DNA of 64,000 nucleotides. It comes from Arthrobacter sp. NicSoilB8. Its GTDB lineage: Bacteria; Actinomycetota; Actinomycetes; Actinomycetales; Micrococcaceae. The notes under the pieces were generated by a model, which had not been told where the DNA came from, made no database searches, and saw only the letters and a program-made list of their open reading frames with translations. The stretch covers positions 3,472,001 through 3,536,000 of the forward strand of contig NZ_AP024655.1 of assembly GCF_019977355.1 (NCBI RefSeq). The letters run 5' to 3'. Both the position numbers and the translations under genes were made by a program. Positions 19,545-28,790 of the stretch are shown in pieces (position 1 is the first letter of the stretch; every line of letters starts with the position of its first letter).

Positions 19545-20255
19545 ATGAGCACTTGGAACAGCCTTCCCCGCGCAGCCTTCGACCTCGAAACAACGGGCCG
19601 CAACTCCCGCTCGGCGCGGATCGTCACGGCGTCAGTCACCGTGGTGGATTCCGACGGCGGCGTGATCAAGGAACACGAGTGGCTAGCCGACCCCGGCGTT
19701 GAGATTCCCACCGAGGCCAGCGACATCCACGGCATCACCACCGAGCAGGCCCGCCGCGAGGGCCGCCCTGCCGCCGAAGTGACGCGCGAACTCGCCGCGG
19801 TACTGCAGGAGCTGTTCGACTCCGGCGTGCCGGTCATCGCGTTCAACGCCAGCTACGACTTCACCGTCCTCGCTGCCGAATCGGCCCGCTACGGCGTCCC
19901 GCAGTTAAGCCGTTTCCCCGTCCTGGACCCGTACATCATGAACAAGCAGGTGGACCGGTACCGCAAGGGCAAGCGCACGCTCACTGCCCTGTGCGAGGAA
20001 TACGGCGTCAGCCTCGACAACGCCCACACCTCTGCCGCCGACGCCCTGGCAACCCTGCGCATGCTTGATGCCATGGCGGGAAAATTTCCCAAGCTCAGGA
20101 TGCCGGCGGGCAACCTGCACCAGCTCCAGATCGAGTGGGCCTCGGCCCAGGCCGCGGATTTCCAGAGCTACCTGCGCAAGACGAAGCCTGCCGCCGTGAT
20201 CGAAGGCGACTGGCCGGTCCTGCCCCCGGAGGACGCAAGCCGCGGCGACTTCTAG
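19545..20255 (+). CDS. DnaQ-like DEDDh 3'-5' exonuclease
   Basis: A 236-residue exonuclease of the RNase T/DnaQ superfamily. The three Exo motifs are visible: AAFDLETTGRNS (D13, E15) for ExoI, AFNASYDFTVL for ExoII, and DNAHTSAADALATLRML for ExoIII with the His-x(4)-Asp of the DEDDh subgroup. About 60 residues follow the core. It is not fused to a polymerase or a GIY-YIG domain, so it could proofread in trans or trim DNA or RNA in repair. It sits divergently from the ATL-adnAB operon with only 96 bp between the starts, which suits a repair role. The exact substrate is not deducible. Confidence 0.9.
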   Translation: MSTWNSLPRAAFDLETTGRNSRSARIVTASVTVVDSDGGVIKEHEWLADPGVEIPTEASDIHGITTEQARREGRPAAEVTRELAAVLQELFDSGVPVIAFNASYDFTVLAAESARYGVPQLSRFPVLDPYIMNKQVDRYRKGKRTLTALCEEYGVSLDNAHTSAADALATLRMLDAMAGKFPKLRMPAGNLHQLQIEWASAQAADFQSYLRKTKPAAVIEGDWPVLPPEDASRGDF

Positions 20256-20662
20256 ACCGCCGGGCACAGGCACAGACACAGGGCGCTGAAACTTCTTAAA
20301 ACGAAACGTTCGCCGGCAAATGACCGCCGGAAGGACTTTCCTAGTCCCCCAATACGCGCAATTCCAGCAATTGCGATGCAACTCACACCGCCCGGGGCTT
20401 TCTGGCACAGGGTCCCCGGGCGTCGATGATTCCGCCGCGCCTTGACGCCGCTCTCCGGATCACGGCCAAACGTCCAGGATCGTGAAGATCCTTCGTTGAT
20501 CAGCCATTGCCGCACCGACTAATTCGGATTCAAACGGCGTCCGCGTCGGATGACACAATTATCTTTCGCGGCGTGTCTGCTCCGCCCGGCGCCCAAGCGA
20601 GCGGCCGGGAGCCCGATGAGCCTCCCCGCGAACCACTGAACTTCAAAGAAAGTGATTGCGTG
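20256..20662. other. 407-bp intergenic region upstream of the amino-acid ABC importer
   Basis: No convincing small ORF or known riboswitch is recognised here. Short potential stems are GGACT/AGTCC (20333-20347) and CCCGGC/GCCGGG (20585-20609), the second within 60 bases of the importer start. The region probably holds the importer promoter and a structured leader, but I cannot name one. Confidence 0.35.
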
Positions 20663-21598
20663 ATGAAAAGCAAAGCCTTGAAGTGGCTGACAACCGTTCC
20701 CGTGGCCGTCGCCGTGGCGGTCTCCCTGGCGGCGTGCGGTGGCGGGTCGGCGCAGACCTCGGCATCACCGACGGACGCGCTGCAGGGCAGCGACCAGACC
20801 TCCCTGGACAAGTACACCACCAAGGACGTCACGCCCCTGGACAAAATCGATAAGTCCAAGCTCGGCCTCATCAGCGACGGAACCCTCACGGTGGGTACGC
20901 TCTCGGACGCCCCGCCGAACATCTACATCGACAAGTCCGGCAAGTTCACCGGCTACGACAACGAGCTCCTGCGCGCCATCGCCGACAAGCTGGGCCTCAA
21001 GGTGGAGTTCAAGGCGACCGGCTTCGCGTCGCTGCTCGCCCAGGTCCAGAACAAGCAGTTCGACCTCGGGTCCTCCTCGATCTCCACCACTGACGCCCGC
21101 CGCAAGACCGTGGGCTTCACCAACGGTTACGACTTCGGCTACATGGCCGTGGTGGCCAAGAAGGACGCCCCCGTCAAGGGGTTCAAGGACCTGACCAAGG
21201 ACACCCGCATCGCGGTGGTCCAGGGCACCGTGCAGGATGACTATGTCACCAACACGCTCCAGATCGAGCCCGTCCGCTTCGAGGATTACAACACCGCTTA
21301 CGCCAACCTGAAGAACGGTCAGGTTGACGCCTGGGTCGCGCCGTCCCAGCAGGCCACCGGCCAGGTCAAGGAAGGCGACGGCACGGTCATCGCCGAGTCC
21401 GTTGTGAACACCCAGAACTTCACCGCGTACGCCGTCAACAAGGACAACCAGGCGCTCATTGACGCACTGAACTCCGGCCTCGACGCCGTGATTGCCGACG
21501 GCACCTGGTCCAAGCTGACCAAGGAATGGTACCCGGACCGCGAGACTCCGGCCACGTGGTCACCGGGCTCCAAGGCCGTCACCGTTCCGAAGTCCTAG
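20663..21598 (+). CDS. Polar amino-acid ABC transporter substrate-binding lipoprotein
   Basis: A 311-residue family-3 extracellular solute-binding protein. The signal peptide ends in the lipobox LAAC at about residues 22-25, followed by a Gly/Ser linker. The mature domain has typical SBP_bac_3 features: LTVGTLSDAPPNIYID, GKFTGYDNELLRAIADKLGL and FKDLTKDTRIAVVQGT. The ATG at 20663 is chosen because the signal peptide starts there; the frame upstream is non-coding in character. It is the first gene of an SBP-permease-ATPase operon; the permease starts three bases after the stop codon. The ligand is probably a polar or basic amino acid; exact specificity cannot be read. Confidence 0.93.
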   Translation: MKSKALKWLTTVPVAVAVAVSLAACGGGSAQTSASPTDALQGSDQTSLDKYTTKDVTPLDKIDKSKLGLISDGTLTVGTLSDAPPNIYIDKSGKFTGYDNELLRAIADKLGLKVEFKATGFASLLAQVQNKQFDLGSSSISTTDARRKTVGFTNGYDFGYMAVVAKKDAPVKGFKDLTKDTRIAVVQGTVQDDYVTNTLQIEPVRFEDYNTAYANLKNGQVDAWVAPSQQATGQVKEGDGTVIAESVVNTQNFTAYAVNKDNQALIDALNSGLDAVIADGTWSKLTKEWYPDRETPATWSPGSKAVTVPKS

Positions 21599-21601
21599 TC
21601 C

Positions 21602-22366
21602 ATGGATGCACTCGATCAACTCGTCAAGACCTTCTTTGACTGGGAGGCGATGGCAGCCGTCCTACCGAACATGATTATGTTCGGGCTGCCCAACACCCTG
21701 ATCCTGGCGGTTTCCTCGGGCGTGCTCGGGTGCATCCTGGGCATGGTCCTGGCCGTTATGGGCACGTCCCGCCTCACTGCGCTCCGGGTGCTGTCCAGGA
21801 TCTATACGGATATATTCCGCGGCGTCCCCGCCATTGTGATCATCCTCCTGATCGGCCTCGGGCTCGGACCCGTGGTCCGGGTGACAACCGGATCCACGAA
21901 CCCGTTCCCGCTCGCCATCTTCGCCCTGACCCTCATGGCGGCGGCCTATATCGGCGAGATTTTCCGCTCAGGCATCCAGAGCGTGGAAAAGGGCCAACTG
22001 GAGGCCTCCCGTGCCCTGGGCTTCAGCTATGGCTCGTCCATGCGTCTCGTGGTGATTCCGCAGGGCATCCGCCGGGTGCTCCCGGCCCTGGTCAACCAAT
22101 TCATCGCGCTGATCAAGGACTCGTCCCTGATCTACCTGCTGGGCCTGATCGCCAGCCAACGCGAGATCTTCCGGATCGGTAACGACGCAGCGGCCAACAC
22201 GGGGAACCTTTCGCCGCTGGTTGCCGCGGCGTTCATGTACCTGTTGCTGACCGTTCCGCTCACCCACCTGGTCAACTACATCGACAACCGCCTGCGCACC
22301 GGCCGTCCGGAGAAGAAGCAGCCGGACGACGCCGCGGCCCTGATCGGGAAGGGAGCACAGCCATGA
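21602..22366 (+). CDS. Polar amino-acid ABC transporter permease (HisMQ/GlnP type)
   Basis: A 254-residue membrane permease with about five hydrophobic helices. The HisMQ-type signature [17 protein letters not shown] is present, and the EAA loop [20 protein letters not shown] contacts the ATPase. Only one permease gene is present, so the channel is presumably a homodimer. The stop overlaps the start of the ATPase gene (ATGA at 22363-22366). Confidence 0.94.
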   Translation: MDALDQLVKTFFDWEAMAAVLPNMIMFGLPNTLILAVSSGVLGCILGMVLAVMGTSRLTALRVLSRIYTDIFRGVPAIVIILLIGLGLGPVVRVTTGSTNPFPLAIFALTLMAAAYIGEIFRSGIQSVEKGQLEASRALGFSYGSSMRLVVIPQGIRRVLPALVNQFIALIKDSSLIYLLGLIASQREIFRIGNDAAANTGNLSPLVAAAFMYLLLTVPLTHLVNYIDNRLRTGRPEKKQPDDAAALIGKGAQP

Positions 22367-23100
22367 GCGAATTCGCCTCCGGCTCGCTGACCGGCAAGAA
22401 CCTGCACCTGTCCTTCGGATCCAACCACGTTCTGCGCGGCATCGACCTGCACGTGGAGAAGGGCACTACCGCGTCTGTGATCGGCCCCTCAGGTTCCGGG
22501 AAGTCCACGCTGCTGCGGGTCATGAACCGCCTGATCGAACCGGATCAGGGAGACATCCTGCTGGACGGCCGCTCGGTCCTGAAGGACAACCCGGACGAAC
22601 TGCGCCAGCGGATCGGCATGGTGTTCCAGCAGTTCAACCTGTTTCCGCACAAGACCGTGGTGGACAACGTCTCGCTCGCCCTGCGGAAGCTGCGCAAACT
22701 GCCGGCCGAGCAGGCCCGGGCCGAGGCACTCGAGCAGCTCGATCTGGTGGGGCTCAAGCACAAGGCCGACGCGCGTCCCGCCAACCTCTCCGGCGGCCAG
22801 CAGCAGCGCGTGGCGATCGCGCGTGCGCTGGCTATGAAGCCGGAGGTGATGTTCTTCGACGAGGCCACCTCCGCCCTCGACCCGGAACTCGTCAAGGGTG
22901 TGCTGGCGCTGATGACCGACCTCGCCAAGGGCGGCATGACCATGGTGGTGGTCACCCACGAAATGGGCTTCTCCCGCACAGTCTCGGACACGGTCACGTT
23001 CATGGACGGCGGCGTCGTCGTGGAGTCCGGTCCGCCGGAACAGATCTTCACAAACCCGCGGACCGAACGGCTGCAGGGCTTCCTCTCCGACGTACTCTAG
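22363..23100 (+). CDS. Polar amino-acid ABC transporter ATP-binding protein (GlnQ type)
   Basis: A 245-residue ABC ATPase. Walker A is [14 protein letters not shown], the Q-loop [13 protein letters not shown], the ABC signature [16 protein letters not shown], Walker [15 protein letters not shown] and the switch His [10 protein letters not shown]. All elements are intact and spaced as in GlnQ/HisP. It is translationally coupled to the permease and ends the operon at a perfect hairpin terminator. Confidence 0.96.
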   Translation: MSEFASGSLTGKNLHLSFGSNHVLRGIDLHVEKGTTASVIGPSGSGKSTLLRVMNRLIEPDQGDILLDGRSVLKDNPDELRQRIGMVFQQFNLFPHKTVVDNVSLALRKLRKLPAEQARAEALEQLDLVGLKHKADARPANLSGGQQQRVAIARALAMKPEVMFFDEATSALDPELVKGVLALMTDLAKGGMTMVVVTHEMGFSRTVSDTVTFMDGGVVVESGPPEQIFTNPRTERLQGFLSDVL

Positions 23101-23124
23101 TCGGCCGGCCGCCACGGCAGCATT

Positions 23125-23165
23125 AACGACTGATGGCACCCGCGCTGCGGGTGCCATCAGTCGTT
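23125..23165. terminator. Perfect 19-bp hairpin between the ABC operon and hemL
   Basis: The arms at 23125-23143 and 23147-23165 are exact complements (AACGACTGATGGCACCCGC with loop GCT). It lies between convergent genes and, being symmetric with AA/TT ends, can stop transcription from both sides. Confidence 0.85.
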
Positions 23166-23269
23166 TACGCATGCCGGCCGTTGGGGGCCGCCAGGCGCAC
23201 TAACTGCACGGGGCCGGACGCCGGGCCCGCCGACGCTCCCGCATGGCTAACGCGTCCGCGGGCCTGAGG

Positions 23270-24601
23270 CTACGGCTTCGCTGCGGCTGCCGCCTTCGCC
23301 GCGGCCGGCAGGGCCTCGAAGATCCGGTTCATCGCGGCGTCGTCGTGCGCGGCGGAAAGGAACCAGGCTTCGAAGACCGACGGCGGCAGGTAGACCCCGG
23401 AGTCCAGCATCGAGTGGAAGAACGGGGCGTAGCGGAACACTTCCTGGCCCTGGGCGTCGTCGTAGTTGTGGACGCCCCGCGCGCCCGTGCCGAACGCCAC
23501 GGAGAACAAGTTGCCGGCGCGCTGGATGGAGTGGTCCACGCCTGCGGCATCGAGGGCCGACGACAGCGCCGCGGAGAGCTCCAGGGAGCGTGCGTCCACG
23601 AAGGAGTAGACCTCGGGGGTGGCGTGGGTGAGGGTCGCGACGCCGGCGGCCATGGCCACCGGGTTCCCGGACAGGGTCCCGGCCTGGTAGACGGGGCCCA
23701 CGGGCGCCAGGTAGTCCATAACCTCGGCGCGTCCGCCGAGGGCCGCCGTCGGCATGCCCCCGCCGATCACCTTTCCGAACGTCAGCAGGTCAGGGACCCA
23801 CGGCTCGGCTGCGTCGGCGGCCCCGCCGGTCAGCCCCCAGTATCCGGAGTAGCCGGTGCGGAAGCCGGTGAGGACCTCATCGAGGATCAGCAGGGCGCCG
23901 TGCTCGCGGGTGATCCGGGACAGGCCCGCGTTGAAACCCTCACCGGGGGTGACCACGCCCATGTTGGCGGGGGCGGCTTCGGTGATGACGGCGGCGATGC
24001 TGTCACCGTGCTTGGCGAAGGCGGCTTCGACGGCGTCAAGGTCGTTGTAGGGCAGGACCAGGGTCTCGGCGGCAGTCGCGGCCGTGACACCGGCAGAGCC
24101 GGGCAGCGCGAGGGTCGCCAGCCCCGAGCCGGCGGCGGCGAGAAGGCCGTCGAGGTGGCCGTGGTAGCAGCCGGCGAACTTGATGACGAGGTTCCGGCCG
24201 GTGAAGCCGCGGGCCAGCCGGATGGCGGTCATGGTGGCCTCGGTACCGGTCGAAACCATCCGGACGCGTTCGGCGGCCGGGACGCGCTCCTTGACGATCG
24301 CGGCGAGGTTGGCCTCGTCCGGCGTGGACGCGCCGAAGGACAGGCCGCGGTCGACGGCGGCGTGCACGGCGGCGATCACCTCCGGGTGGGCGTGGCCCAG
24401 CAGCGCCGGGCCCCAGGAGCAGACGAGGTCGACGTAGTCGGCGCCGTCGGCGTCGGTCAGGTAGGCACCCTTGGCGGACACCATGAACCGCGGCGTCCCG
24501 CCCACGGAGCCGAAGGCGCGCACGGGCGAGTTCACGCCGCCCGGCATCAGCTGGCGGGCGCGGTCAAAGAGTTCCTCGTTGCGAGGCATGCTGGAAGTCA
24601 T
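23270..24601 (-). CDS. hemL: Glutamate-1-semialdehyde 2,1-aminomutase
   Basis: A 443-residue PLP enzyme that converts glutamate-1-semialdehyde to 5-aminolevulinate, the second step of the C5 heme pathway. The PLP lysine lies in [19 protein letters not shown]; the N-terminal signature [17 protein letters not shown] and [11 protein letters not shown] (cofactor Asp) are intact. The C-terminus ends in an Ala/Lys-rich tail. It is the last gene of the minus-strand heme operon, 59 bp after the LLM gene. The pathway's first enzyme, HemA, is encoded by the plus-strand gene at 35059. Confidence 0.97.
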   Translation of the reverse strand: MTSSMPRNEELFDRARQLMPGGVNSPVRAFGSVGGTPRFMVSAKGAYLTDADGADYVDLVCSWGPALLGHAHPEVIAAVHAAVDRGLSFGASTPDEANLAAIVKERVPAAERVRMVSTGTEATMTAIRLARGFTGRNLVIKFAGCYHGHLDGLLAAAGSGLATLALPGSAGVTAATAAETLVLPYNDLDAVEAAFAKHGDSIAAVITEAAPANMGVVTPGEGFNAGLSRITREHGALLILDEVLTGFRTGYSGYWGLTGGAADAAEPWVPDLLTFGKVIGGGMPTAALGGRAEVMDYLAPVGPVYQAGTLSGNPVAMAAGVATLTHATPEVYSFVDARSLELSAALSSALDAAGVDHSIQRAGNLFSVAFGTGARGVHNYDDAQGQEVFRYAPFFHSMLDSGVYLPPSVFEAWFLSAAHDDAAMNRIFEALPAAAKAAAAAKP

Positions 24602-24660
24602 GGTTCCTATTCTTTCAGTTCACAGCCGGCCAGGTCGCAGCCGGCCGGTTCGCAGCGTAG

Positions 24661-25773
24661 TCAGTTCGCAGTGGAGTCGCCGGCCGGCGAACCGGACAGC
24701 AGGGCGGCCACGCGGGGCGCCACCTCGGTGCCGAACAGTTCGATGGAGCGCATCATGGCCGTGTGCGGCAGGGTGCCGTTGCTGTACTTGAGATCAAAGC
24801 GGTCCACGCCCAGGTTCTTCTTCAACAAGGCAATCTTCGCGGCCACGGTTTCCGGGGACCCCACGTAGAGTGCGCCCTCGGCGGTGCACATGGCGTCGAA
24901 TTCGGCCCGGCTCCCCGGGCCCCAGCCGCGCTCCGCGCCCAGCCGGTTGCGCATCGCGATCCAGTGCGGGAAGAACTCCTCCCGCGCTTCCTCGTCGGTG
25001 GCGGCAATGTGGCCGGGCGAGTGTGTGGCCATTTGCTGCATCGGCTGCCCGTATTTGGCCATGGCCTCACGATAGAGGCCGGCCAGCGGGGCGAAGGACC
25101 GCGGCTGGCCGCCGATGATCGCGAAGATGATCGGGTAGCCGTACTCGGCGCAGCGAAGCACTGATTCGGGCGTGCCGCCGACACCGATCCAGGTGGGCAG
25201 GAGGTGGTGTTCCAGCGGCGGATAGACGCTCAGTCCGTTGATGGCCGGCCGGGTGCGTCCCTCCCAGTGGACGGGTTCCTGCGCCCGGACCTTGTCGAAG
25301 AGTTCGAGCTTTTCCTCGAAGAGGACGTCGTAGTCTGCCAGGTCGAGGCCGAACAGCGGGAAGGATTCAATGAAGGAGCCGCGGCCCAGCATGACTTCCG
25401 CGCGGCCGCTGGAGATGGCGTCCACGGTGGCGAAGCGCTGGAAGACCCGGATCGGATCATCGGAACTGAGCACTGTCACGGCGGAGCCGAGCCGGATGTG
25501 CTTGGTGCGGGCGGCCGCGGCGGCCAGGAAGACTTCGGGCGCGGACACCGCGAAGTCGCGCCGGTGGTGCTCCCCCACCGCGAAGGCGTGCAGGCCGATC
25601 TCGTCGGCGAGCTCAGCCTGCTCGAGGAGCTGCCGCAGGACCTGGGCGTGCGGGACGGGGTGGCCGTCGGGGAAGACGCCGACGTCACCGAAGGTGTTCA
25701 GGCCCAGGAGGATCCGCCCGGGCCCCACCGGGGCCGTGGGAGAGGGAGTCCGGGACTCGTGGGCCGTGGTCAC
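24661..25773 (-). CDS. LLM-class flavin-dependent oxidoreductase embedded in the heme operon
   Basis: A 370-residue luciferase-like monooxygenase-fold protein (TIM barrel; F420 or FMN dependent). Features are [27 protein letters not shown] sequence near residues 65-90 ([18 protein letters not shown]), [18 protein letters not shown] and [18 protein letters not shown]. It starts with GTG overlapping the hemB stop by four bases (GTGA) and is followed by hemL, so it is an integral member of the heme operon. No role in heme synthesis is known to me for this family. It may act on a tetrapyrrole or simply be hitchhiking. Related proteins are often annotated as oxidoreductases of unknown substrate. 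Confidence 0.88.
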   Translation of the reverse strand: MTTAHESRTPSPTAPVGPGRILLGLNTFGDVGVFPDGHPVPHAQVLRQLLEQAELADEIGLHAFAVGEHHRRDFAVSAPEVFLAAAAARTKHIRLGSAVTVLSSDDPIRVFQRFATVDAISSGRAEVMLGRGSFIESFPLFGLDLADYDVLFEEKLELFDKVRAQEPVHWEGRTRPAINGLSVYPPLEHHLLPTWIGVGGTPESVLRCAEYGYPIIFAIIGGQPRSFAPLAGLYREAMAKYGQPMQQMATHSPGHIAATDEEAREEFFPHWIAMRNRLGAERGWGPGSRAEFDAMCTAEGALYVGSPETVAAKIALLKKNLGVDRFDLKYSNGTLPHTAMMRSIELFGTEVAPRVAALLSGSPAGDSTAN

Positions 25774-26753
25774 CGGGATTCCCTGAGCCAGCCGGCGAGT
25801 TCGCTCGCCCAGTAGGTCAGCACCATGTTGGCGCCGGCACGCTTGATGCCCAGGACGGATTCGGTGATGGCGGCCCGGCGGTCGATCCAGCCGTTCGCGG
25901 CGGCGGCCTCGATCATCGAGTATTCGCCGGAGATCTGGTACGCGGCCACGGGCACCGGGCTCATGGCGGCGACGTCGGCGAGGATGTCCAGGTAGCTCAT
26001 GGCGGGCTTCACCATGACCATGTCGGCGCCTTCGGCCAGATCCAGGTCCACCTCGAGAATGGCCTCGCGGCGGTTGGCGGCGTCCATCTGGTATGTGCGG
26101 CGGTCCCCGGTCAGCTGCGAGTCGACGGCCTCCCGGAAGGGCCCGTAGAACGCGGAGGCGTATTTCGCGGCGTAGGCCACGATGGCGGTGTTGGCGTGCC
26201 CGGCGTCCTCCAAGGCCTGCCGGATCACGGCGACCTGGCCGTCCATCATGCCGGACGGGCCGAGGACGTGGGCCCCGGCGTCGGCCTGTGCGACAGCCAT
26301 CTGGCCGTAGATCTCCAGGGTCGCGTCATTGTCCACGTAACCGTTGGCGTCCAGGACGCCGCAGTGGCCGTGGTCGGTGAATTCGTCGAGGCACACATCG
26401 CTCATGACCACGAGCTCGTCGCCGACCTCGGCGCGGACGTCCCGGATGGCCTTGTTCAGCACGCCGTCGGGGTCCAGGGAGGCGGTGCCGCGCGCGTCCC
26501 GGACGGCCGGGACACCGAACAGCATGATCCCGCCGACGCCCAGCTCTACGGCCTCGGCCGCGGCGCGCTTGAGCGAATCGGTGGTGTGCTGCTGCACGCC
26601 GGGCATCGAGGCAATCGGGTTGGGCTGGGTCAGGCCTTCACGGATGAAGGCGGGAAGGATCAGTTCCGCGGCCGAGAGGCGGTGCTCGGCGGTCAGCCGC
26701 CGCATGGCGGGCGTGGTGCGGAGCCGGCGCGGCCGGTGGGTCGGGAAGCTCAT
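25770..26753 (-). CDS. hemB: Porphobilinogen synthase (delta-aminolevulinate dehydratase)
   Basis: A 327-residue enzyme that condenses two 5-aminolevulinates into porphobilinogen. The two Schiff-base lysines lie in [16 protein letters not shown] and [13 protein letters not shown]. The metal loop reads [15 protein letters not shown]: two of the three zinc cysteines of the classical CxC...C motif are kept and the middle one is Asp. This intermediate pattern is known from actinobacteria and leaves metal use open. The ATG overlaps the hemD stop (ATGA) and the stop overlaps the LLM start. Confidence 0.97.
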   Translation of the reverse strand: MSFPTHRPRRLRTTPAMRRLTAEHRLSAAELILPAFIREGLTQPNPIASMPGVQQHTTDSLKRAAAEAVELGVGGIMLFGVPAVRDARGTASLDPDGVLNKAIRDVRAEVGDELVVMSDVCLDEFTDHGHCGVLDANGYVDNDATLEIYGQMAVAQADAGAHVLGPSGMMDGQVAVIRQALEDAGHANTAIVAYAAKYASAFYGPFREAVDSQLTGDRRTYQMDAANRREAILEVDLDLAEGADMVMVKPAMSYLDILADVAAMSPVPVAAYQISGEYSMIEAAAANGWIDRRAAITESVLGIKRAGANMVLTYWASELAGWLRESR

Positions 26754-27772
26754 GTGTTGTCCTTCGCTGGATGCTCTGCTGGAAAACGTACGGCTGGAAA
26801 GAGATTTGCTGGAAATCGAACTGCCGGTGAGTGCTCTGCCTGTGCGCGGCCGGCTGCTGAGGTCCCGGCGGCCGGCTCCGCCACCGGCTGGGAACGGACG
26901 ACGGCGGCGACGAGGCCTGACGCGGTCGGGGTTTCGGCGACGGCGGCGACCGTGAGTCCAAGCTCAGCCGCCTCCGCCGCCGTCGAACGCCCGATCGCGA
27001 CGAACTTGCATCTGCCGAGCGGGGCGAGGTCCGCAAGGATGCGGCGCGCCGCACTTGGTGACGCGGCGACGACGGCGTCGAGCCGGCCGGCGACGATCTC
27101 GCGTTTCGCTTCGGCGGCTGTCAGGACGTCGGCGGGCGCGCCGGCGTCGGCGCCCTGCAGCGGCGGCTGGCAGGGCGGCAGGCTCAGGCCTGGATTAGCA
27201 GGGTAGTCCACCGTCCGGTACGCCGTGACTGCCTGCACCGAGGCGCCGCGGGCCTCCAGCCCGCGGCGGAGCCTGGCATCGGCGATGTCGGCCTGGGGCA
27301 GGAGCACGCTGCCGCGGCCTTCCGGCCAGACTCCCAGCAGGCCGGTCCCGGACTGCAGTGCCGTTGGCGCGAGGTCCACGCTGATCCCCCTCGATTCGAG
27401 GATCTGCCGGGTGGCGGGCCCGATCGTGGCCACCTGGACGTGGCCGGGAAGCCATGCGGCCAGCGTGGAGCCGCGTTCCGCGGCCTTGCCCTCGAGCACT
27501 TGGACTGTGGTCACGCTGCTGATGACGAGCCAGTTGTAGGCACCGGCGCCGAGGGCGTCGAAGGCGACGTCCAGGGAGTGCTGGTCGCGTGCCATCTCGA
27601 AGTCGATGAGGGGCAGCAGCACGGGCTCGGCACCCAGCCGGCGCAGGGCCGCGATGAGCTCACCGGCGCGGTCCGGGCTACGGGCGATCAGGATCCGGGC
27701 ACCGTCCAAGGCTCCCCGGGCGTGACCGTCCGGCCCGCTGTTGCCCTTGTGGCTGGCGTTGTCGCGTCCCAT
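26750..27772 (-). CDS. hemD: Uroporphyrinogen-III synthase
   Basis: A 340-residue HemD family protein that cyclises hydroxymethylbilane with inversion of ring D. The two-lobed family pattern is visible: [31 protein letters not shown], split here as [17 protein letters not shown] and [15 protein letters not shown], then [17 protein letters not shown] and [18 protein letters not shown]. The sequence is poorly conserved across the family, but the context between hemC and hemB makes the call firm. The last ~50 residues are Ala/Phe/Pro repeats ([20 protein letters not shown]) and look like a disordered extension. It starts 19 bp after hemC. Confidence 0.93.
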   Translation of the reverse strand: MGRDNASHKGNSGPDGHARGALDGARILIARSPDRAGELIAALRRLGAEPVLLPLIDFEMARDQHSLDVAFDALGAGAYNWLVISSVTTVQVLEGKAAERGSTLAAWLPGHVQVATIGPATRQILESRGISVDLAPTALQSGTGLLGVWPEGRGSVLLPQADIADARLRRGLEARGASVQAVTAYRTVDYPANPGLSLPPCQPPLQGADAGAPADVLTAAEAKREIVAGRLDAVVAASPSAARRILADLAPLGRCKFVAIGRSTAAEAAELGLTVAAVAETPTASGLVAAVVRSQPVAEPAAGTSAAGRAQAEHSPAVRFPANLFPAVRFPAEHPAKDNT

Positions 27773-27791
27773 ATGCGGTGGATCCCCCGGT

Positions 27792-28790
27792 TCAGGAAGC
27801 GGTCAGGTCAGCGATATCGGCGGCTCCGCGGGCCAGCAGGACTTCGGCCAGTTCGATTCCCAGCAGGGTCGCGCCGACCTCGGTCAGCCCGTCGGTCGCC
27901 TTCCGGTCCCGGACACTGGCCGTGCCGTCGACGGCGCAGACCACGGCTTCGAGGTACAGCATGCTTCCCTTGCGGTACGCATAAGCGCCCACCGGCGCGG
28001 CACAGCCTGCCTCCAGACGGGCCAGGAGCGCCCGCTCGGCGGTGACGGCGAGCCGCGTGTCCGGGTCATCGAGTGCCGCGAGGGCCTGGGCGAGGACACC
28101 CTGGGAGCCTTCGGTGGACCCGGCCTTGCGTGGTGCGTCGGCGGTACGGCACTCGATCGCAAGAGCTCCCTGCCCGGCGGCGGGCAGCATGATGTCCGTC
28201 TCAAGGTATTCGCTGACCGTATCCAGCCGGCCGATCCGGTGCAGGCCGGCGGCGGCGAGGACGACGGCGTCGAGGTCACAGGACTTGCCGTCCACGACGT
28301 CGTCGGTGGTGTTCCCCGGCAGCCCGGGAACGCGTCCCAGCCGGGTGTCCACGTTGCCGCGGATATCCCGGATGTCCAGGTCCGGCCGGGCGGCGCGCAA
28401 CTGGGCCGCACGCCGCGGCGAGCCGGTGCCCACGCTTGCGCCCGCAGGGAGGTCGGCGAGCTTGTACCCGTCCCGCGCGCAGAGGACGTCACGGACGTCG
28501 ACGCGTTTCGGCGTCGCCGCGAGGGTCAGCCCGAGGGCCGCACCGGTGGGCAGGTCCTTGAGCGAATGCACGGCGACATCGCACGCGTCGCGCAGCAGCG
28601 CGTCGCGCAGGGCCGCCACGAAGACCCCGGTGCCGCCCATTTGGGACAGCGAGCCGGTCAGGACGTCGCCGTCCGTCCGGATGTGGACGAGCTCCACGGG
28701 AAACCCGCCGACGGCGGCGAGCTGGTCTGCGGTCTGTTGGGTCTGGGTGAGAGCCAGCGTGCTGGCGCGGGTGCCGATCCGGACGGTCAC
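27792..28790 (-). CDS. hemC: Hydroxymethylbilane synthase (porphobilinogen deaminase)
   Basis: A 332-residue enzyme that polymerises four porphobilinogens into hydroxymethylbilane. The dipyrromethane-cofactor cysteine is in LEAGCAAPVGAYA. Other family segments are RIGTRASTLALTQTQ, DVAVHSLKDLPTG, SVGTGSPRRAAQLRAARPD and IRGNVDTRLGR. It starts with GTG overlapping the hemH stop by four bases (GTGA at 28790-28787). Confidence 0.97.
   Translation of the reverse strand: MTVRIGTRASTLALTQTQQTADQLAAVGGFPVELVHIRTDGDVLTGSLSQMGGTGVFVAALRDALLRDACDVAVHSLKDLPTGAALGLTLAATPKRVDVRDVLCARDGYKLADLPAGASVGTGSPRRAAQLRAARPDLDIRDIRGNVDTRLGRVPGLPGNTTDDVVDGKSCDLDAVVLAAAGLHRIGRLDTVSEYLETDIMLPAAGQGALAIECRTADAPRKAGSTEGSQGVLAQALAALDDPDTRLAVTAERALLARLEAGCAAPVGAYAYRKGSMLYLEAVVCAVDGTASVRDRKATDGLTEVGATLLGIELAEVLLARGAADIADLTAS

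Noticed and set aside
20333..20347. Riboswitch in the ABC importer leader
   Set aside because: Only short isolated stems; no match to an aptamer consensus I know.
24661..25773. Bioluminescence (luciferase) gene
   Set aside because: The luciferase-like fold covers many flavin or F420 oxidoreductases; there are no lux partner genes.
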